A stretch of DNA of 30,348 bases from UBA8296 sp031581145 (GTDB taxonomy: Bacteria; Bacteroidota; Rhodothermia; Balneolales; Balneolaceae). Below the pieces are notes generated by a model. It searched no databases and had not been told where the DNA came from. It saw only the letters and a list, made by a program, of their open reading frames with translations. The stretch is from positions 1 through 30,348 of the forward strand of contig JAVLBP010000015.1 of NCBI GenBank assembly GCA_031581145.1, in the 5' to 3' direction. A program made the position numbers and the translations under genes. Positions 15,501 through 23,369 of the stretch are shown here, in pieces. Numbering within the stretch: the first letter of the stretch is position 1; every line of letters begins with the position of its first letter.

Positions 15501-16072
15501 ACCCTCTGTAAGTCTGCCAATGTATCATCTAGTCGTCTGCGGGTTTGCTTGCGGCGATCCTTATACCGTGTGATCCCAGCAGCCTCCTCAAACAAACGGC
15601 GTCGCTCCTGGTTTTTATCGCTGAGGATCTCTTCCACCATCTTGAGCTCAATCACCGAATAGGCGTCGGCGCCCATGCCGGTATCCATGAACAGATTCAT
15701 AATGTCTTTGAGACGAACCGGCTGATTGTTCAGAAGGTATTCACTCTGTCCTGAGCGGTAGAGGCGACGGGTAATGGTCACATCGGAGTACTCAGTCGGC
15801 AAGACACCTTTGTTGTTGAGTAGTGTCAAGGAGACCTCAGCCATTCCCAGAGACTTTCGCGAGGATGTGCCATTAAACACAACATCATTCATGCTGCTCG
15901 AGCGCAGCATAGAGACTCGCTGTTCACCCAACACCCATCGAAGGGCGTCCACGATGTTGGATTTGCCACATCCATTGGGGCCGACGATCGCCGTGATCCC
16001 CGTATCAAATTGCACCCTGGTTTTTTGGGCAAAGCTCTTAAATCCTTGTAGCTCAAGCGTAGAAATTAACAT
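12548..16072 (-). CDS. smc: chromosome partition protein SMC
   Basis: A condensin-type ATPase that extrudes and organises chromosomal DNA. The 1174-residue protein has full SMC architecture: N-terminal head with Walker A GPNGCGKSN (31-39), a long coiled coil (about 170-500), a hinge (about 505-660), a second coiled coil (about 670-1000), then the C-terminal head with signature LSGGEK (1080-1085), Walker B VLDEVDAP (1106-1113) and LITHNKKTM. Length is normal. The ATG at 16072 gives MLISTLELQGFKSFA, a standard SMC start. It follows frr by 39 bases. No scpA or scpB is seen in the window. Confidence 0.97.
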   Translation of the reverse strand: MLISTLELQGFKSFAQKTRVQFDTGITAIVGPNGCGKSNIVDALRWVLGEQRVSMLRSSSMNDVVFNGTSSRKSLGMAEVSLTLLNNKGVLPTEYSDVTITRRLYRSGQSEYLLNNQPVRLKDIMNLFMDTGMGADAYSVIELKMVEEILSDKNQERRRLFEEAAGITRYKDRRKQTRRRLDDTLADLQRVEDVLREVQKNVRSLELQSQRAMKSKEWTSSLERLDQQLHRFEVEKLDAELGPLREAIGELEDEKEKIQAALGDLEAKEAAGQQHVIKAEQAEAKAAQATRHVEQQLQELQSAIAVAKEKVLGEESLIKQYEEDVTQSSADIETLKKVKDTSEASISELDKELNGSTEELEASREAFRAVQQSYSQTRTAVMEAEIALSRLENDLREVQNTRVRLESKIESATGDRDRVHEEITQIQTQATDLQKEMGERQKEANDAAKKVEKAKAAYQKAQNDRDVASEALAEARNHVQKATSEREALQKQKELVQALAESREQDPQSVSDLFESWSAAPSTMRTLSEAVQTDPEHASALAAALGALQFAVLLPNADAIGEAISFLDTHQKGRAHFIDESVLPSLPSSTVHTSSIAHHVRCDAELKPLVDFLLGQVLIAPTLKEAKGLGHDGWVVTHQGERLYGNVAVEAGSSDASSAAGIRLGLTETLQRLDTDIQTQEKVLHQANQDVEKAQASLDALALDTLEQALQKAHEHSNTHQRELHSLSQRRQWVQRRQQELEEQQAQLSTKEDASQTELTDLEPKQTSLETSIKTQREQLDSLKNTLEELDKDRSVQQNRFNNAQLRHNDVKNRVETVESDRRRATENIKTYTRRLEERKTTISQSRQTIENLQATMAQHAKRVDELNDELATAKQHQQACEKASAEARGSMNALDTELRDLRKRKENNTELLHLQQLTLEKKEFARKSYTDHIWETYSLVMDQIEVEVPEDFDPDETRKQIADLRQKLHRAGDINPLAVEEFEQEKERLDFMEGQIVDLQKAEKELTQTIEDINREATERFEKVFGEIRENFKRVFATLFKESDTCDVLLDEEAEDPLEAKIHILANPSGKRPSGISQLSGGEKTLTAIALLFAIYQVKPSPFCVLDEVDAPLDDANIERFASMIRSFAEETQFILITHNKKTMAKAEMMYGVTMPETGVSRLVGVQLGDMDA

Positions 16073-16111
16073 CGTCGTACCCGAGCCTGATCCTGAGCAA
16101 TTTGCATGGCC

Positions 16112-16681
16112 TTATACCGTCATGATATCCTTCTCTTTCGCCTCGAGTAGAGAATCTACGGTTGCGGTAAAGTCATCTGTAAGCTTTTGGACTTCTGCTT
16201 CGCCGTCAAACTTGGCATTTTCCGGCAGGGATGCTTCAGAGACAGTTTTTTTGATTTGTTCGTTGGCATCGCGGCGAGCATTGCGGATACTCACGCGACA
16301 TTGCTCAGCCACATCTTTAGCTAGTTTTACGAGCTCGCGACGACGCTCCTCGGAGAGCATTGGGAATGGAATCCGAATTTTATCGCCATCATTACTGGGA
16401 TTTAGCCCTAACGATGAGGCTTGAATCGCTTTTTCAATGTCGGGAATCACCGTCTTGTCATAAGGCTGAACCACAAGCAAACGGGCTTCGGGTGCACTCA
16501 CATTGGCAAGCTGTTGCAAAGGCGTTTGTGCACCATAATACTCCACTTTGATGGAGTCGAGCAGTGCTGGACTCGCTTTTCCAGCACGGATAAGGGAGAA
16601 CTCTTTTTTGCAATAGTCAATAGCCTCCTCCATGCTGAGACTTGTCATATCAATGATTTCCTGTAACTCTTCAAATTGCAT
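16112..16681 (-). CDS. frr: ribosome recycling factor
   Basis: With EF-G, splits the post-termination ribosome. From the ATG at 16681 the protein is 189 residues (usual about 185). Visible hallmarks are FSLIRAGKASPALLDSIKVEYYG, PYDKTVIPDIEKAI, the GDKIRIPFPMLSEERRREL segment and VRNARRDA-like SIRNARRDANEQIKK. A GTG at 16690 is in frame, but AGGTGA (16692-16687) stands five bases before the ATG, which is therefore preferred. It follows pyrH by 41 bases, the usual pyrH-frr pairing. Confidence 0.97.
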   Translation of the reverse strand: MQFEELQEIIDMTSLSMEEAIDYCKKEFSLIRAGKASPALLDSIKVEYYGAQTPLQQLANVSAPEARLLVVQPYDKTVIPDIEKAIQASSLGLNPSNDGDKIRIPFPMLSEERRRELVKLAKDVAEQCRVSIRNARRDANEQIKKTVSEASLPENAKFDGEAEVQKLTDDFTATVDSLLEAKEKDIMTV

Positions 16682-16722
16682 AGTGATCACCTAAATTTTC
16701 ATCCAATGCGAACTGCTGGGCC

Positions 16723-17439
16723 TTAATCTGTCCATGTTACCGTTGAGCCAACGTTAGACTCTCCTTGAAGGACTCGAAGAAGATTTCCTTCTTGATTCAT
16801 GTTAAACACGACAATTGGGGTTTGGTTATCACGGCATAGGGTTAATGCCGTCAAATCCATCACCGATAGCCGATCCTGTAGAACTTGGTCCCCTGTGATG
16901 GTCTCATATTTCTTTGCGTGGGCGTCTTTTTCAGGATCAGCGCTGTAGATACCATCGACGCGTGTCCCTTTTAGAATCACATCGGCCTCAATTTCGATAG
17001 CTCTCAACGAGGCTGCCGTGTCGGTGGTGAAGTAAGGGTTGCCTGTGCCCGCGCCAAAAATGACCACGCGTCCTTTTTCGAGATGACGAATGGCTCTGCG
17101 TCGGATGTAGGGCTCGGCGATTTCTTCCATGCGAATAGCGGACATAAGTCGTGTTTGAACGCCCAGCCGCTCTAGTGCATCTTGTAGCGCCATGGCGTTA
17201 ATGAGTGTCGCAAGCATGCCCATATAATCCCCTTGCACACGTTCCATCCCTTCCGTCGCACCCTTCACCCCACGGAAGATATTGCCCCCGCCAATGACGA
17301 TGTTGACCTCAACTCCCTGAAGGTGGGCCTCTTTGATGTCTTTAGAAAAGCGTGAGAGGACGTCGCTGTCGATGCCGTGCCCTTGTTCACCCAGGAGTGC
17401 TTCACCACTCAATTTGAGAAGGATACGCTTGTATTTCAT
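16723..17439 (-). CDS. pyrH: UMP kinase
   Basis: Phosphorylates UMP to UDP; the hexameric bacterial amino-acid-kinase-fold type. From the ATG at 17439 it has 238 residues, a normal length: KRILLKLSGEAL at the N-terminus, IVIGGGNIFRG, the MGMLATLINAMALQDALE helix, GTGNPYFTTDTAA, and DVILKGTRVDGIYSADP. The frame stays open up to 17481, but those extra codons run through the terminator hairpin at 17454-17489, so the later start is right. The intervening terminator suggests that pyrH is expressed by read-through or from its own promoter. Confidence 0.97.
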   Translation of the reverse strand: MKYKRILLKLSGEALLGEQGHGIDSDVLSRFSKDIKEAHLQGVEVNIVIGGGNIFRGVKGATEGMERVQGDYMGMLATLINAMALQDALERLGVQTRLMSAIRMEEIAEPYIRRRAIRHLEKGRVVIFGAGTGNPYFTTDTAASLRAIEIEADVILKGTRVDGIYSADPEKDAHAKKYETITGDQVLQDRLSVMDLTALTLCRDNQTPIVVFNMNQEGNLLRVLQGESNVGSTVTWTD

Positions 17440-17453
17440 AGTTGAATGATAGA

Positions 17454-17489
17454 CAAAAAAAAGGCTACCATGAAAAATCAAGGTAGCCT
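17454..17489 (-). terminator. intrinsic terminator after tsf
   Basis: On the minus strand AGGCTACC (17489-17482) pairs with GGTAGCCT (17469-17462) around a 12-base loop and is followed at once by an unbroken run of T. It lies 14 bases after the tsf stop and 15 before pyrH, so it ends or attenuates the rplM-rpsI-rpsB-tsf message. Confidence 0.88.
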
Positions 17490-17503
17490 AAAGTGACTGT
17501 AGA

Positions 17504-18343
17504 TTACGACTCGTTTGCTTCTCCGATTTGGAGTCGGTGAAATGCTGTGACAAGAGGTGTGCCGTTTTGCTCAAGATACTCTTTGACACTGATGCCATTG
17601 TCCTTGACAAATTTTTGCTCAAGGAGGACTTGCTCTTCATAAAAACGACGAAGCTTTCCTTGGGCCGCTTTTTCGGCGATTTCAGCAGGTTTGCCTTCAT
17701 TGATAAGCTGATCCTTCGCAATTTCGAGCTCTTTTTCAATGATATCGCTGTCCACACTATCACGATTGACCGCGATTGGATTCATGGCGGCAACCTGCAT
17801 GGCTACATCACGGGCAACATCGGTGTTGTTGATAGTCCCGTCAAACTCAGCGAGGACACCAAGCTGAGCACCAGGGTGAATATAGTCGATAAAGCCACCC
17901 TCAGTGGTTGTGTAGAGTGCTCGAGCGATTTCGATTTTTTCGCCAATGGATCCAGTCATATCGGTGAGGGTGTCAGCAACCGTTCGATCTTCGTAGGCTT
18001 TGGTAAGTAGATCGTCAGCACTAGAGACTTTCTCTTCAAACGCGATTGATAGGAATGCTTGCGCTTTGGCCTGGAAGTCTTCGTTTCGGGCCACAAAATC
18101 GGTCTCGCAATTGATTTCGATGGCGGCCGCTTGCTTGTGATCCTCAGAGATATGAATCATGATGAGGCCTTGATTTGCTTCCCGATCGGCACGCTTTTCG
18201 GAGACTTGTTGTCCTTTTTTGCGCAGGAATTCTACCGCTGCATCCATGTCACCGTTCGATTCGGCAAGGGCTTTTTTACAATCCATCATGCCAGCGCCAG
18301 TCATATCGCGCAATTTGGCTACGTCTTTTGCAGAAATACTCAT
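17504..18343 (-). CDS. tsf: elongation factor Ts
   Basis: Nucleotide exchange factor for EF-Tu. The 279-residue protein has the UBA-like N-terminal domain with VAKLRDMTGAGMMDCKKAL (residues 8-26), the core motif INCETDFVARNEDF (about 74-87), the coiled-coil region around IEKELEIAKDQLINEGKPAEI, and the C-terminal FYEQVLLEQKFVKD motif. Length is normal. It follows rpsB by 43 bases and is itself followed by an intrinsic terminator. Its partner EF-Tu is encoded at the right edge. Confidence 0.97.
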   Translation of the reverse strand: MSISAKDVAKLRDMTGAGMMDCKKALAESNGDMDAAVEFLRKKGQQVSEKRADREANQGLIMIHISEDHKQAAAIEINCETDFVARNEDFQAKAQAFLSIAFEEKVSSADDLLTKAYEDRTVADTLTDMTGSIGEKIEIARALYTTTEGGFIDYIHPGAQLGVLAEFDGTINNTDVARDVAMQVAAMNPIAVNRDSVDSDIIEKELEIAKDQLINEGKPAEIAEKAAQGKLRRFYEEQVLLEQKFVKDNGISVKEYLEQNGTPLVTAFHRLQIGEANES

Positions 18344-18386
18344 GAGTTTGCTCTTCGTATGGGGTTCAATGTTTTATAGAGGAAAG

Positions 18387-19355
18387 TTACGCTTCTTTCG
18401 CTGAATCTGTGTCAGCATCTTTCCCTTTAGGCGCTTCTTTTGCAGCGTCTGCAGTTTTCGCGGCAGCCTTTGGTTTGGCTGCAGGGGCTGGTTTTGCTGC
18501 CGCTGGTTTAGCCGCTGTGGATGGCTTGGATGCACCTTTAGCACTTTCAGGCTTACGCGTACGACGCTTGCGGGTTTTTGCTGCTGGAGACTCTTTGGCG
18601 TCGGCTTCTACTTTGCTTTGACTCTCTAACAAGGATTGCTCGGCTAGCTCTTCTTCCTCACGTGCTTGGCGCTCGACCATTCCCTCGAGGATCGCATCGG
18701 CAATATTTGAGGTGATTAATTGAATCGTCCGAGCAGAGTCATCATTGCAAGGGATAATAAAGTCAGGGATATCGGGGTCACTGTTGGTATCGGCTAGTGC
18801 AATAATCGGGATGTTCAACTTTACAGCCTCATTCACCGCAATACTTTCCTTCACGGTATCAACGACAAAAACTGCACCGGGAATACGATTCATCGTTGCG
18901 ATCCCGCCAAGCGTCGCCTCTAGTTTCGTATACTCACGCTCACGCATGAGGCGCTCTTTTTTCGTCAAGTTTTCAAACGTACCATCATTGCGCTGGGACT
19001 CAATATCCTGCATACGTCCGATACTTCGCTTGACCGTCTCAAAGTTTGTCAACATTCCACCCAACCAGCGGTTTGTCACAAAAGGCATACCACAACGGAT
19101 CGCTTCGGTTTTGATAATCTCACGGGATTGTTTTTTTGTCCCTACAAATAAAATGGTTTTCCCTGATGCGGTAAGATTTCGGACCTGCTCCAGAGCATCT
19201 TTTAAAAATGTTTCGGTCTTTTTGAGGTCAATAATGTGGATCCCATTGCGCTGCATGAAGATAAATTCCTTCATTTTTGGATTCCAGCGGCGGGTAAGGT
19301 GTCCGAAATGGGCTCCGGACTTGAGTAGTTCGTCGACTGACGCGTGCTTTTGCAT
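18387..19355 (-). CDS. rpsB: 30S ribosomal protein S2 with long Ala/Lys/Pro tail
   Basis: A small-subunit protein bound near the platform. The start chosen is the ATG at 19355 (HASVDELLKSGAHFGHLTRRW follows), as in the family; the frame opens 14 codons earlier at 19397, but that part is unlike S2. From 19355 the protein is 322 residues. The S2 fold (GTKKQSREII, NRWLGGMLTNF, VDTVKESIAVNEA, IPIIALADTNSDPD, IPCNDD) ends near residue 230. The remaining 85-90 residues are low-complexity: an acidic helix, a basic KTRKRRTRK patch, then Ala/Pro/Lys repeats. Tails of this sort occur on S2 in several phyla. Confidence 0.96.
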   Translation of the reverse strand: MQKHASVDELLKSGAHFGHLTRRWNPKMKEFIFMQRNGIHIIDLKKTETFLKDALEQVRNLTASGKTILFVGTKKQSREIIKTEAIRCGMPFVTNRWLGGMLTNFETVKRSIGRMQDIESQRNDGTFENLTKKERLMREREYTKLEATLGGIATMNRIPGAVFVVDTVKESIAVNEAVKLNIPIIALADTNSDPDIPDFIIPCNDDSARTIQLITSNIADAILEGMVERQAREEEELAEQSLLESQSKVEADAKESPAAKTRKRRTRKPESAKGASKPSTAAKPAAAKPAPAAKPKAAAKTADAAKEAPKGKDADTDSAKEA

Positions 19356-19398
19356 GATATGTTGGTTTTGAGTTAGGCCTCTACCTGGATCATCCATT

Positions 19399-19437
19399 GT
19401 GCAAACCCAAGCACTTGCTCAGGCACTCAGCACGCAG
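19399..19437 (+). repeat. degenerate 12-bp repeat in the rpsI-rpsB spacer
   Basis: GTGCAAACCCAA (19399-19410) and GCACTTGCTCAG (19411-19422) are followed by a longer copy with GCACTCAG and GCAG. Spacing and the CAA/CAG endings resemble the recF unit, but here the run is non-coding and opposite to the flanking genes. The match is weak. Confidence 0.35.
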
Positions 19438-19463
19438 TCACCAAGTATGTGTGGTTTGATTGA

Positions 19464-19853
19464 TTATCGCTTGGAGAATTGGAAACGTTTACGCGCTTTG
19501 GGTCGCCCGTATTTTTTCCGCTCGACCATGCGATCATCGCGTGTTAAAAGTTCTTTTTGTTTTAGCTGTGTATGGAATTCACCTTCGGTTACGCTATCCA
19601 CGGCGCGTGCAAGTGCATGTTGGATGGCTCCTGCTTGACTGCTTACGCCGCCACCTTTCACATTCACTTTGATGTCGTATTTACTCTCTGTTTCCGTCAA
19701 ACGAAGGGCCAAGAGAGCCACATTCACATTAGCTTGAGTGAGCAAATACTCTTCAGGGGATTTGCCATTAATGACAATAGAGCCCTTGCCATCTTTGATG
19801 TAGAGGCGGGCTGTGGAGGTCTTACGTCTTCCGACGAATGATTGTTGTTCCAT
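19464..19853 (-). CDS. rpsI: 30S ribosomal protein S9
   Basis: A small-subunit protein whose C-terminal tail reaches the P site. The 129-residue length is standard. It shows GRRKTSTARLYIKDGKGSIVINGK, the VKGGGVSSQAGAIQHALARA core (about residues 65-84), LLTRDDRMVERKKYGRPKARKRFQFSKR at the end, with the invariant final K-R. It follows rplM by seven bases, the universal rplM-rpsI pair; a 108-base spacer carrying a degenerate repeat separates it from rpsB. Confidence 0.97.
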   Translation of the reverse strand: MEQQSFVGRRKTSTARLYIKDGKGSIVINGKSPEEYLLTQANVNVALLALRLTETESKYDIKVNVKGGGVSSQAGAIQHALARAVDSVTEGEFHTQLKQKELLTRDDRMVERKKYGRPKARKRFQFSKR

Positions 19854-19860
19854 TCAGAGA

Positions 19861-20304
19861 TTAGTTTTCAGCTTTCTTTGGTTGCTGCGCTGTGTGTGGG
19901 TGAACGCTTCCAGCGTACACACGAACATTGGTCATAAGCTTGCGCCCTAAGCGATTTTTTGGAAGCATCCCTTTAACCGCTTTCATGATAATTGCAGACG
20001 GATCTTTCTCCATCAACTCAGATGCTTTCGTCGAGCGATCTCCACCTGGATACCCAGTGTGGCGGAAATATTCTTTTTGAGTAAGCTTATTACCCGTGAG
20101 TACAACCTTATCGGCGTTGATCACGACCACATTATCGCCAACATCCATGTGAGGCGTATACTCAGGTTTATTCTTCCCTTTGAGAATGGAAGCAATTTCT
20201 GTTGAGACTCTCCCTAAGGGCTTCTCCGCGGCATCTACAATAACCCATTCTTTTTCAATGTCTGATGGCTTTGCAGAAAACGTTTTGTTTGAAATGGTAT
20301 TCAC
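19861..20304 (-). CDS. rplM: 50S ribosomal protein L13
   Basis: An early-assembly large-subunit protein. The core is plain: EWVIVDAAEKPLGRVSTEIA, the DNVVVINADKVVLTGNK segment, YFRHTGYPGG, and IIMKAVKGMLPKNRLGRKLM. There is no ATG at the front; GTG codons at 20304 and 20310 are both possible. The later one gives (M)NTISNKTFSA, which looks like the short start of Bacteroidota L13 (about 147 residues), and is preferred; the difference is two residues. It heads the minus-strand ribosomal protein run, with a good candidate promoter at 20432-20401. Confidence 0.95.
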   Translation of the reverse strand: MNTISNKTFSAKPSDIEKEWVIVDAAEKPLGRVSTEIASILKGKNKPEYTPHMDVGDNVVVINADKVVLTGNKLTQKEYFRHTGYPGGDRSTKASELMEKDPSAIIMKAVKGMLPKNRLGRKLMTNVRVYAGSVHPHTAQQPKKAEN

Positions 20305-20400
20305 TGACACAGGGCTTTAATTTCGTGGTAAACACTATGTAAACCACAGCTTTTCAACGACTATATTGAGCTTCAATAGTTAGCTTTTGAAGATAGCCAA

Positions 20401-20432
20401 CAAAAGTAGACGTTTTTGAGGCAAACATCAAC
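20401..20432 (-). promoter_or_regulatory. candidate Bacteroidota-type promoter for rplM
   Basis: On the minus strand GTTG (20432-20429) is followed after exactly 20 bases by TACTTTTG (20408-20401), which matches the Bacteroidota -7 consensus TAnnTTTG and the -33 TTG/TTTG. The implied leader of the rplM message is about 90 bases. It lies in the 343-base gap between rplM and acnA, which otherwise holds no gene. Confidence 0.55.
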
Positions 20433-20556
20433 ACTCAAGTTGCTCAATATCTATTTGGTGTCACGAAAAGTATAAAAAGTCTAAAGGTGCAGAGGTCTTT
20501 GATTTCTCTTATTTTAGTAGCCTATTAAGATTTGTACTGAACTCTTTACTAAGCTC

Positions 20557-20588
20557 TTTGAGTCAAGAGTTTGACATCAGTAGTTTAA
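20557..20588 (+). promoter_or_regulatory. candidate promoter for acnA
   Basis: TTTG (20557-20560) and TAGTTTAA (20581-20588) are 20 bases apart, the same geometry as the rplM candidate, but the second element matches TAnnTTTG only in its first six positions. An overlapping TTGACA (20571-20576) lacks a good -10 at normal spacing. Confidence 0.3.
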
Positions 20589-20647
20589 CATTAAAAGTTT
20601 TACATCATTTGTGAAACTTTGCATCCTCGGGATTTGAGCCTGTATCT

Positions 20648-23359
20648 ATGCCAGTTAATCATATGCCTAAAACACACCCTTTTTCCTCGGTCTCTCAAAC
20701 ACTTCCCTCGTCAGGTGCCACATATTATAGTGTCCCAGCACTCAAAGAACATGGTTTTGAGCACGTCGACCGGCTGCCATTCTCTATCAAGGTACTCCTA
20801 GAATCTGTGCTCAGAGAATATGACGGGTTCGAGGTCACTGAATCCGATATTCGTAGGTTGGCGACCTACAATGCAGCCTCACCTGAGGGGGAAATCCCTT
20901 TCAAGCCATCTCGCGTCGTGCTCCAAGATTTTACGGGAGTACCTGCAGTGGTCGACCTTGCAGCTCTTCGGTCAGCACTTGAGCGCATGGGTGGTGATCC
21001 AGAAAAAATCAATCCGAAAGTCCCAGTCGATTTGGTGATTGATCACTCCGTACAGGTCGACACGTTTGGTCAAGAATATGCTCTCATGCATAATGTTGAG
21101 AAAGAAATGGAGCGTAACCGCGAGCGGTATGAGTTTCTAAAGTGGGGGCAAAAAGCATTTGAGAACTTCCGTGTTGTGCCTCCCGGACGAGGCATCGTGC
21201 ACCAAGTGAACCTCGAATTTTTGGCCAAAGGGGTGTTCACTAAAGATGGCGAAGAGGGCTCTGTCGCGTATCCAGATACCTTGGTCGGGACCGATTCACA
21301 CACAACCATGATTAATGGATTAGGGGTTCTTGGTTGGGGTGTCGGTGGCATCGAAGCCGAGGCAGCGATGCTCGGACAGCCAATCTATATGCTTGTTCCT
21401 GAAGTCATTGGGGTGAAGTTAACGGGCTCCCTCAAAGAAGGGATTACCGCGACCGATTTGACACTCACGATTACACAAATGTTACGACGCCATGGTGTGG
21501 TAGGAAAATTTGTGGAGTTTTATGGCTCGGGTCTGAGTTCCATGTCGCTTCCAGATCGCGCTACCATTGCCAATATGGCTCCTGAGTATGGCGCTACGAT
21601 GGGCTTCTTCCCTATCGATGATGAGACGATTCGCTACATGGAACGTACAGGGCGTGACAACCAAAACACGGAGTTGGTACGTGAGTACATGAAGGCTCAA
21701 GGATTATACCGCACCGATGACACGCCAGATCCGGTCTTTACCGAAACACTTGAGCTCGATCTGGGCACGGTTAAGACCTCGTTGGCAGGTCCGAAGCGAC
21801 CGCAGGACCGAATCGTGTTATCTCACCTCAAAGAGACCTTCCAAAACTCATTGACGAGTGATGATCAAACGATGGGTTTCAACCTGACGCAGGAGAAACT
21901 CGCAAATATAGGGCTTGTCAAAAATGGTACGACACAAGAGCTAAAGCACGGTGATGTGGTGATTGCCGCCATTACAAGTTGTACCAACACCTCCAACCCA
22001 TCGGTGATGTTGGGTGCGGGTCTGGTTGCCAAACATGCGGTGGAGAAAGGGCTTAAAGTCCCATCGTACGTCAAGACCTCACTTGCCCCAGGCTCTCGCG
22101 TTGTGACGGATTATTTAGAGGAAGCTGGCCTGACACCCTATTTAGACCAGCTAGGGTTTAACCTTGTGGGGTATGGCTGCACAACCTGTATTGGAAATTC
22201 AGGACCATTACCTGCACCCGTAGAGACGGCCATTCGAGAAGGCGATCTTGTTGTTGCGGGTGTTCTTTCTGGTAACCGGAACTTTGAAGGGCGTATCCAT
22301 CCATGGGTCAAAGCCAACTTCCTTGCTTCGCCGCCACTCGTGGTAGCCTATGCGATCGCAGGTCGTGTGGATATTGACTTGGAGTATGAGCCGTTGGGTC
22401 AAGACAAAGATGGCAACGATGTCTATTTGAAAGATCTATGGCCATCCTCAGCTGAAATTCGAGAAATGATGGATGAAGCCATTCGCCCTGATGTTTTTAA
22501 CCGCCTGTATGGAGATGTGTTTGATTCTGAGGCGTGGGACACGATTCCAGTCTCGGGCGGGCAGTTGTACGAATGGAAGGAGGAGTCGACCTACATTCAA
22601 GAACCCCCATTCTTTACAGGCCTGACGCAAGATGTCAACCCCATTACGCCGATTGAGGGAGCCAGAGTGTTGGTTCACGCAGGTGACTCCATCACCACAG
22701 ATCATGTGTCTCCAGCTGGAAACATTAAAACCGATAGCCCGGCTGGGCAGTACCTCACAGATGCAGGCGTAGCGGTTTCGGAATTCAATTCCTATGGGTC
22801 ACGTCGCGGGAATGACCGCGTGATGACGCGAGGCACCTTTGCCAATGTGCGATTCAAGAATCGTCTGGGCCAAGGGCAAGAGGGTGGATACACTACGTAT
22901 CATCCGACAGGGGAGGTAACCTCCATTTATGAGGCCTCCATGAAGTATCAGGAGGCTGGCACCCCATTGATTGCCCTCGCGGGAACAGAATACGGAACGG
23001 GCTCATCTCGAGATTGGGCAGCAAAAGGGACGCTTTTGCTTGGCGTTAAAGCGGTCATCGCGACTTCATTCGAGCGCATTCACCGCTCTAATCTCGTGGG
23101 TATGGGTGTCCTACCGCTTCAATTTGCCGAAGGAGAATCCTCCGACGCATTGGGTCTAGATGGATCAGAAACCTTTACGATTCATGTGGATGAGTCACTC
23201 ACCCCTCGATCAAGCGTCAAAGTTGATGCCGTCCACCCGAGTGGGAAAACAACGTCCTTTGAGACGCTTTGCCGTATCGATACCCCTGTAGAGATTGAGT
23301 ATTATCGCAACGGAGGTATCCTGCACAAGGTACTTCGCGACGTCGCTGCAGAAGCGTAA
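20648..23359 (+). CDS. acnA: aconitate hydratase, AcnA / IRP1 type
   Basis: Isomerises citrate and isocitrate in the TCA cycle through a [4Fe-4S] cluster. The 903-residue protein has the three cluster cysteines C445 (ITSCTNTSNPS), C511 and C514 (GYGCTTCIGNSG). Also present are the early DHSVQVD and GTDSHTTM motifs, SGNRNFEGR with the substrate arginine, the swivel domain starting near VLVHAGDSITTDHVSPAG, and YGTGSSRDWAAKG. Length and motif order match the AcnA/IRP1 class, not AcnB. The ATG at 20648 is used; one at 20663 is also possible. It is a single-gene unit: rplM is divergent and the hydrolase gene convergent ten bases away. Confidence 0.97.
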   Translation: MPVNHMPKTHPFSSVSQTLPSSGATYYSVPALKEHGFEHVDRLPFSIKVLLESVLREYDGFEVTESDIRRLATYNAASPEGEIPFKPSRVVLQDFTGVPAVVDLAALRSALERMGGDPEKINPKVPVDLVIDHSVQVDTFGQEYALMHNVEKEMERNRERYEFLKWGQKAFENFRVVPPGRGIVHQVNLEFLAKGVFTKDGEEGSVAYPDTLVGTDSHTTMINGLGVLGWGVGGIEAEAAMLGQPIYMLVPEVIGVKLTGSLKEGITATDLTLTITQMLRRHGVVGKFVEFYGSGLSSMSLPDRATIANMAPEYGATMGFFPIDDETIRYMERTGRDNQNTELVREYMKAQGLYRTDDTPDPVFTETLELDLGTVKTSLAGPKRPQDRIVLSHLKETFQNSLTSDDQTMGFNLTQEKLANIGLVKNGTTQELKHGDVVIAAITSCTNTSNPSVMLGAGLVAKHAVEKGLKVPSYVKTSLAPGSRVVTDYLEEAGLTPYLDQLGFNLVGYGCTTCIGNSGPLPAPVETAIREGDLVVAGVLSGNRNFEGRIHPWVKANFLASPPLVVAYAIAGRVDIDLEYEPLGQDKDGNDVYLKDLWPSSAEIREMMDEAIRPDVFNRLYGDVFDSEAWDTIPVSGGQLYEWKEESTYIQEPPFFTGLTQDVNPITPIEGARVLVHAGDSITTDHVSPAGNIKTDSPAGQYLTDAGVAVSEFNSYGSRRGNDRVMTRGTFANVRFKNRLGQGQEGGYTTYHPTGEVTSIYEASMKYQEAGTPLIALAGTEYGTGSSRDWAAKGTLLLGVKAVIATSFERIHRSNLVGMGVLPLQFAEGESSDALGLDGSETFTIHVDESLTPRSSVKVDAVHPSGKTTSFETLCRIDTPVEIEYYRNGGILHKVLRDVAAEA

Positions 23360-23369
23360 TAGTCGAGAA

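Noticed and set aside
17440..17481. Longer N-terminus for pyrH
   Set aside because: The extra codons are the stem and T run of the tsf terminator, and UMP kinase normally starts at KYKRILLKLSG.
19356..19397. Longer N-terminus for rpsB
   Set aside because: The added 14 residues are unlike S2, and the ATG at 19355 gives the usual start. The added codons come from the spacer.
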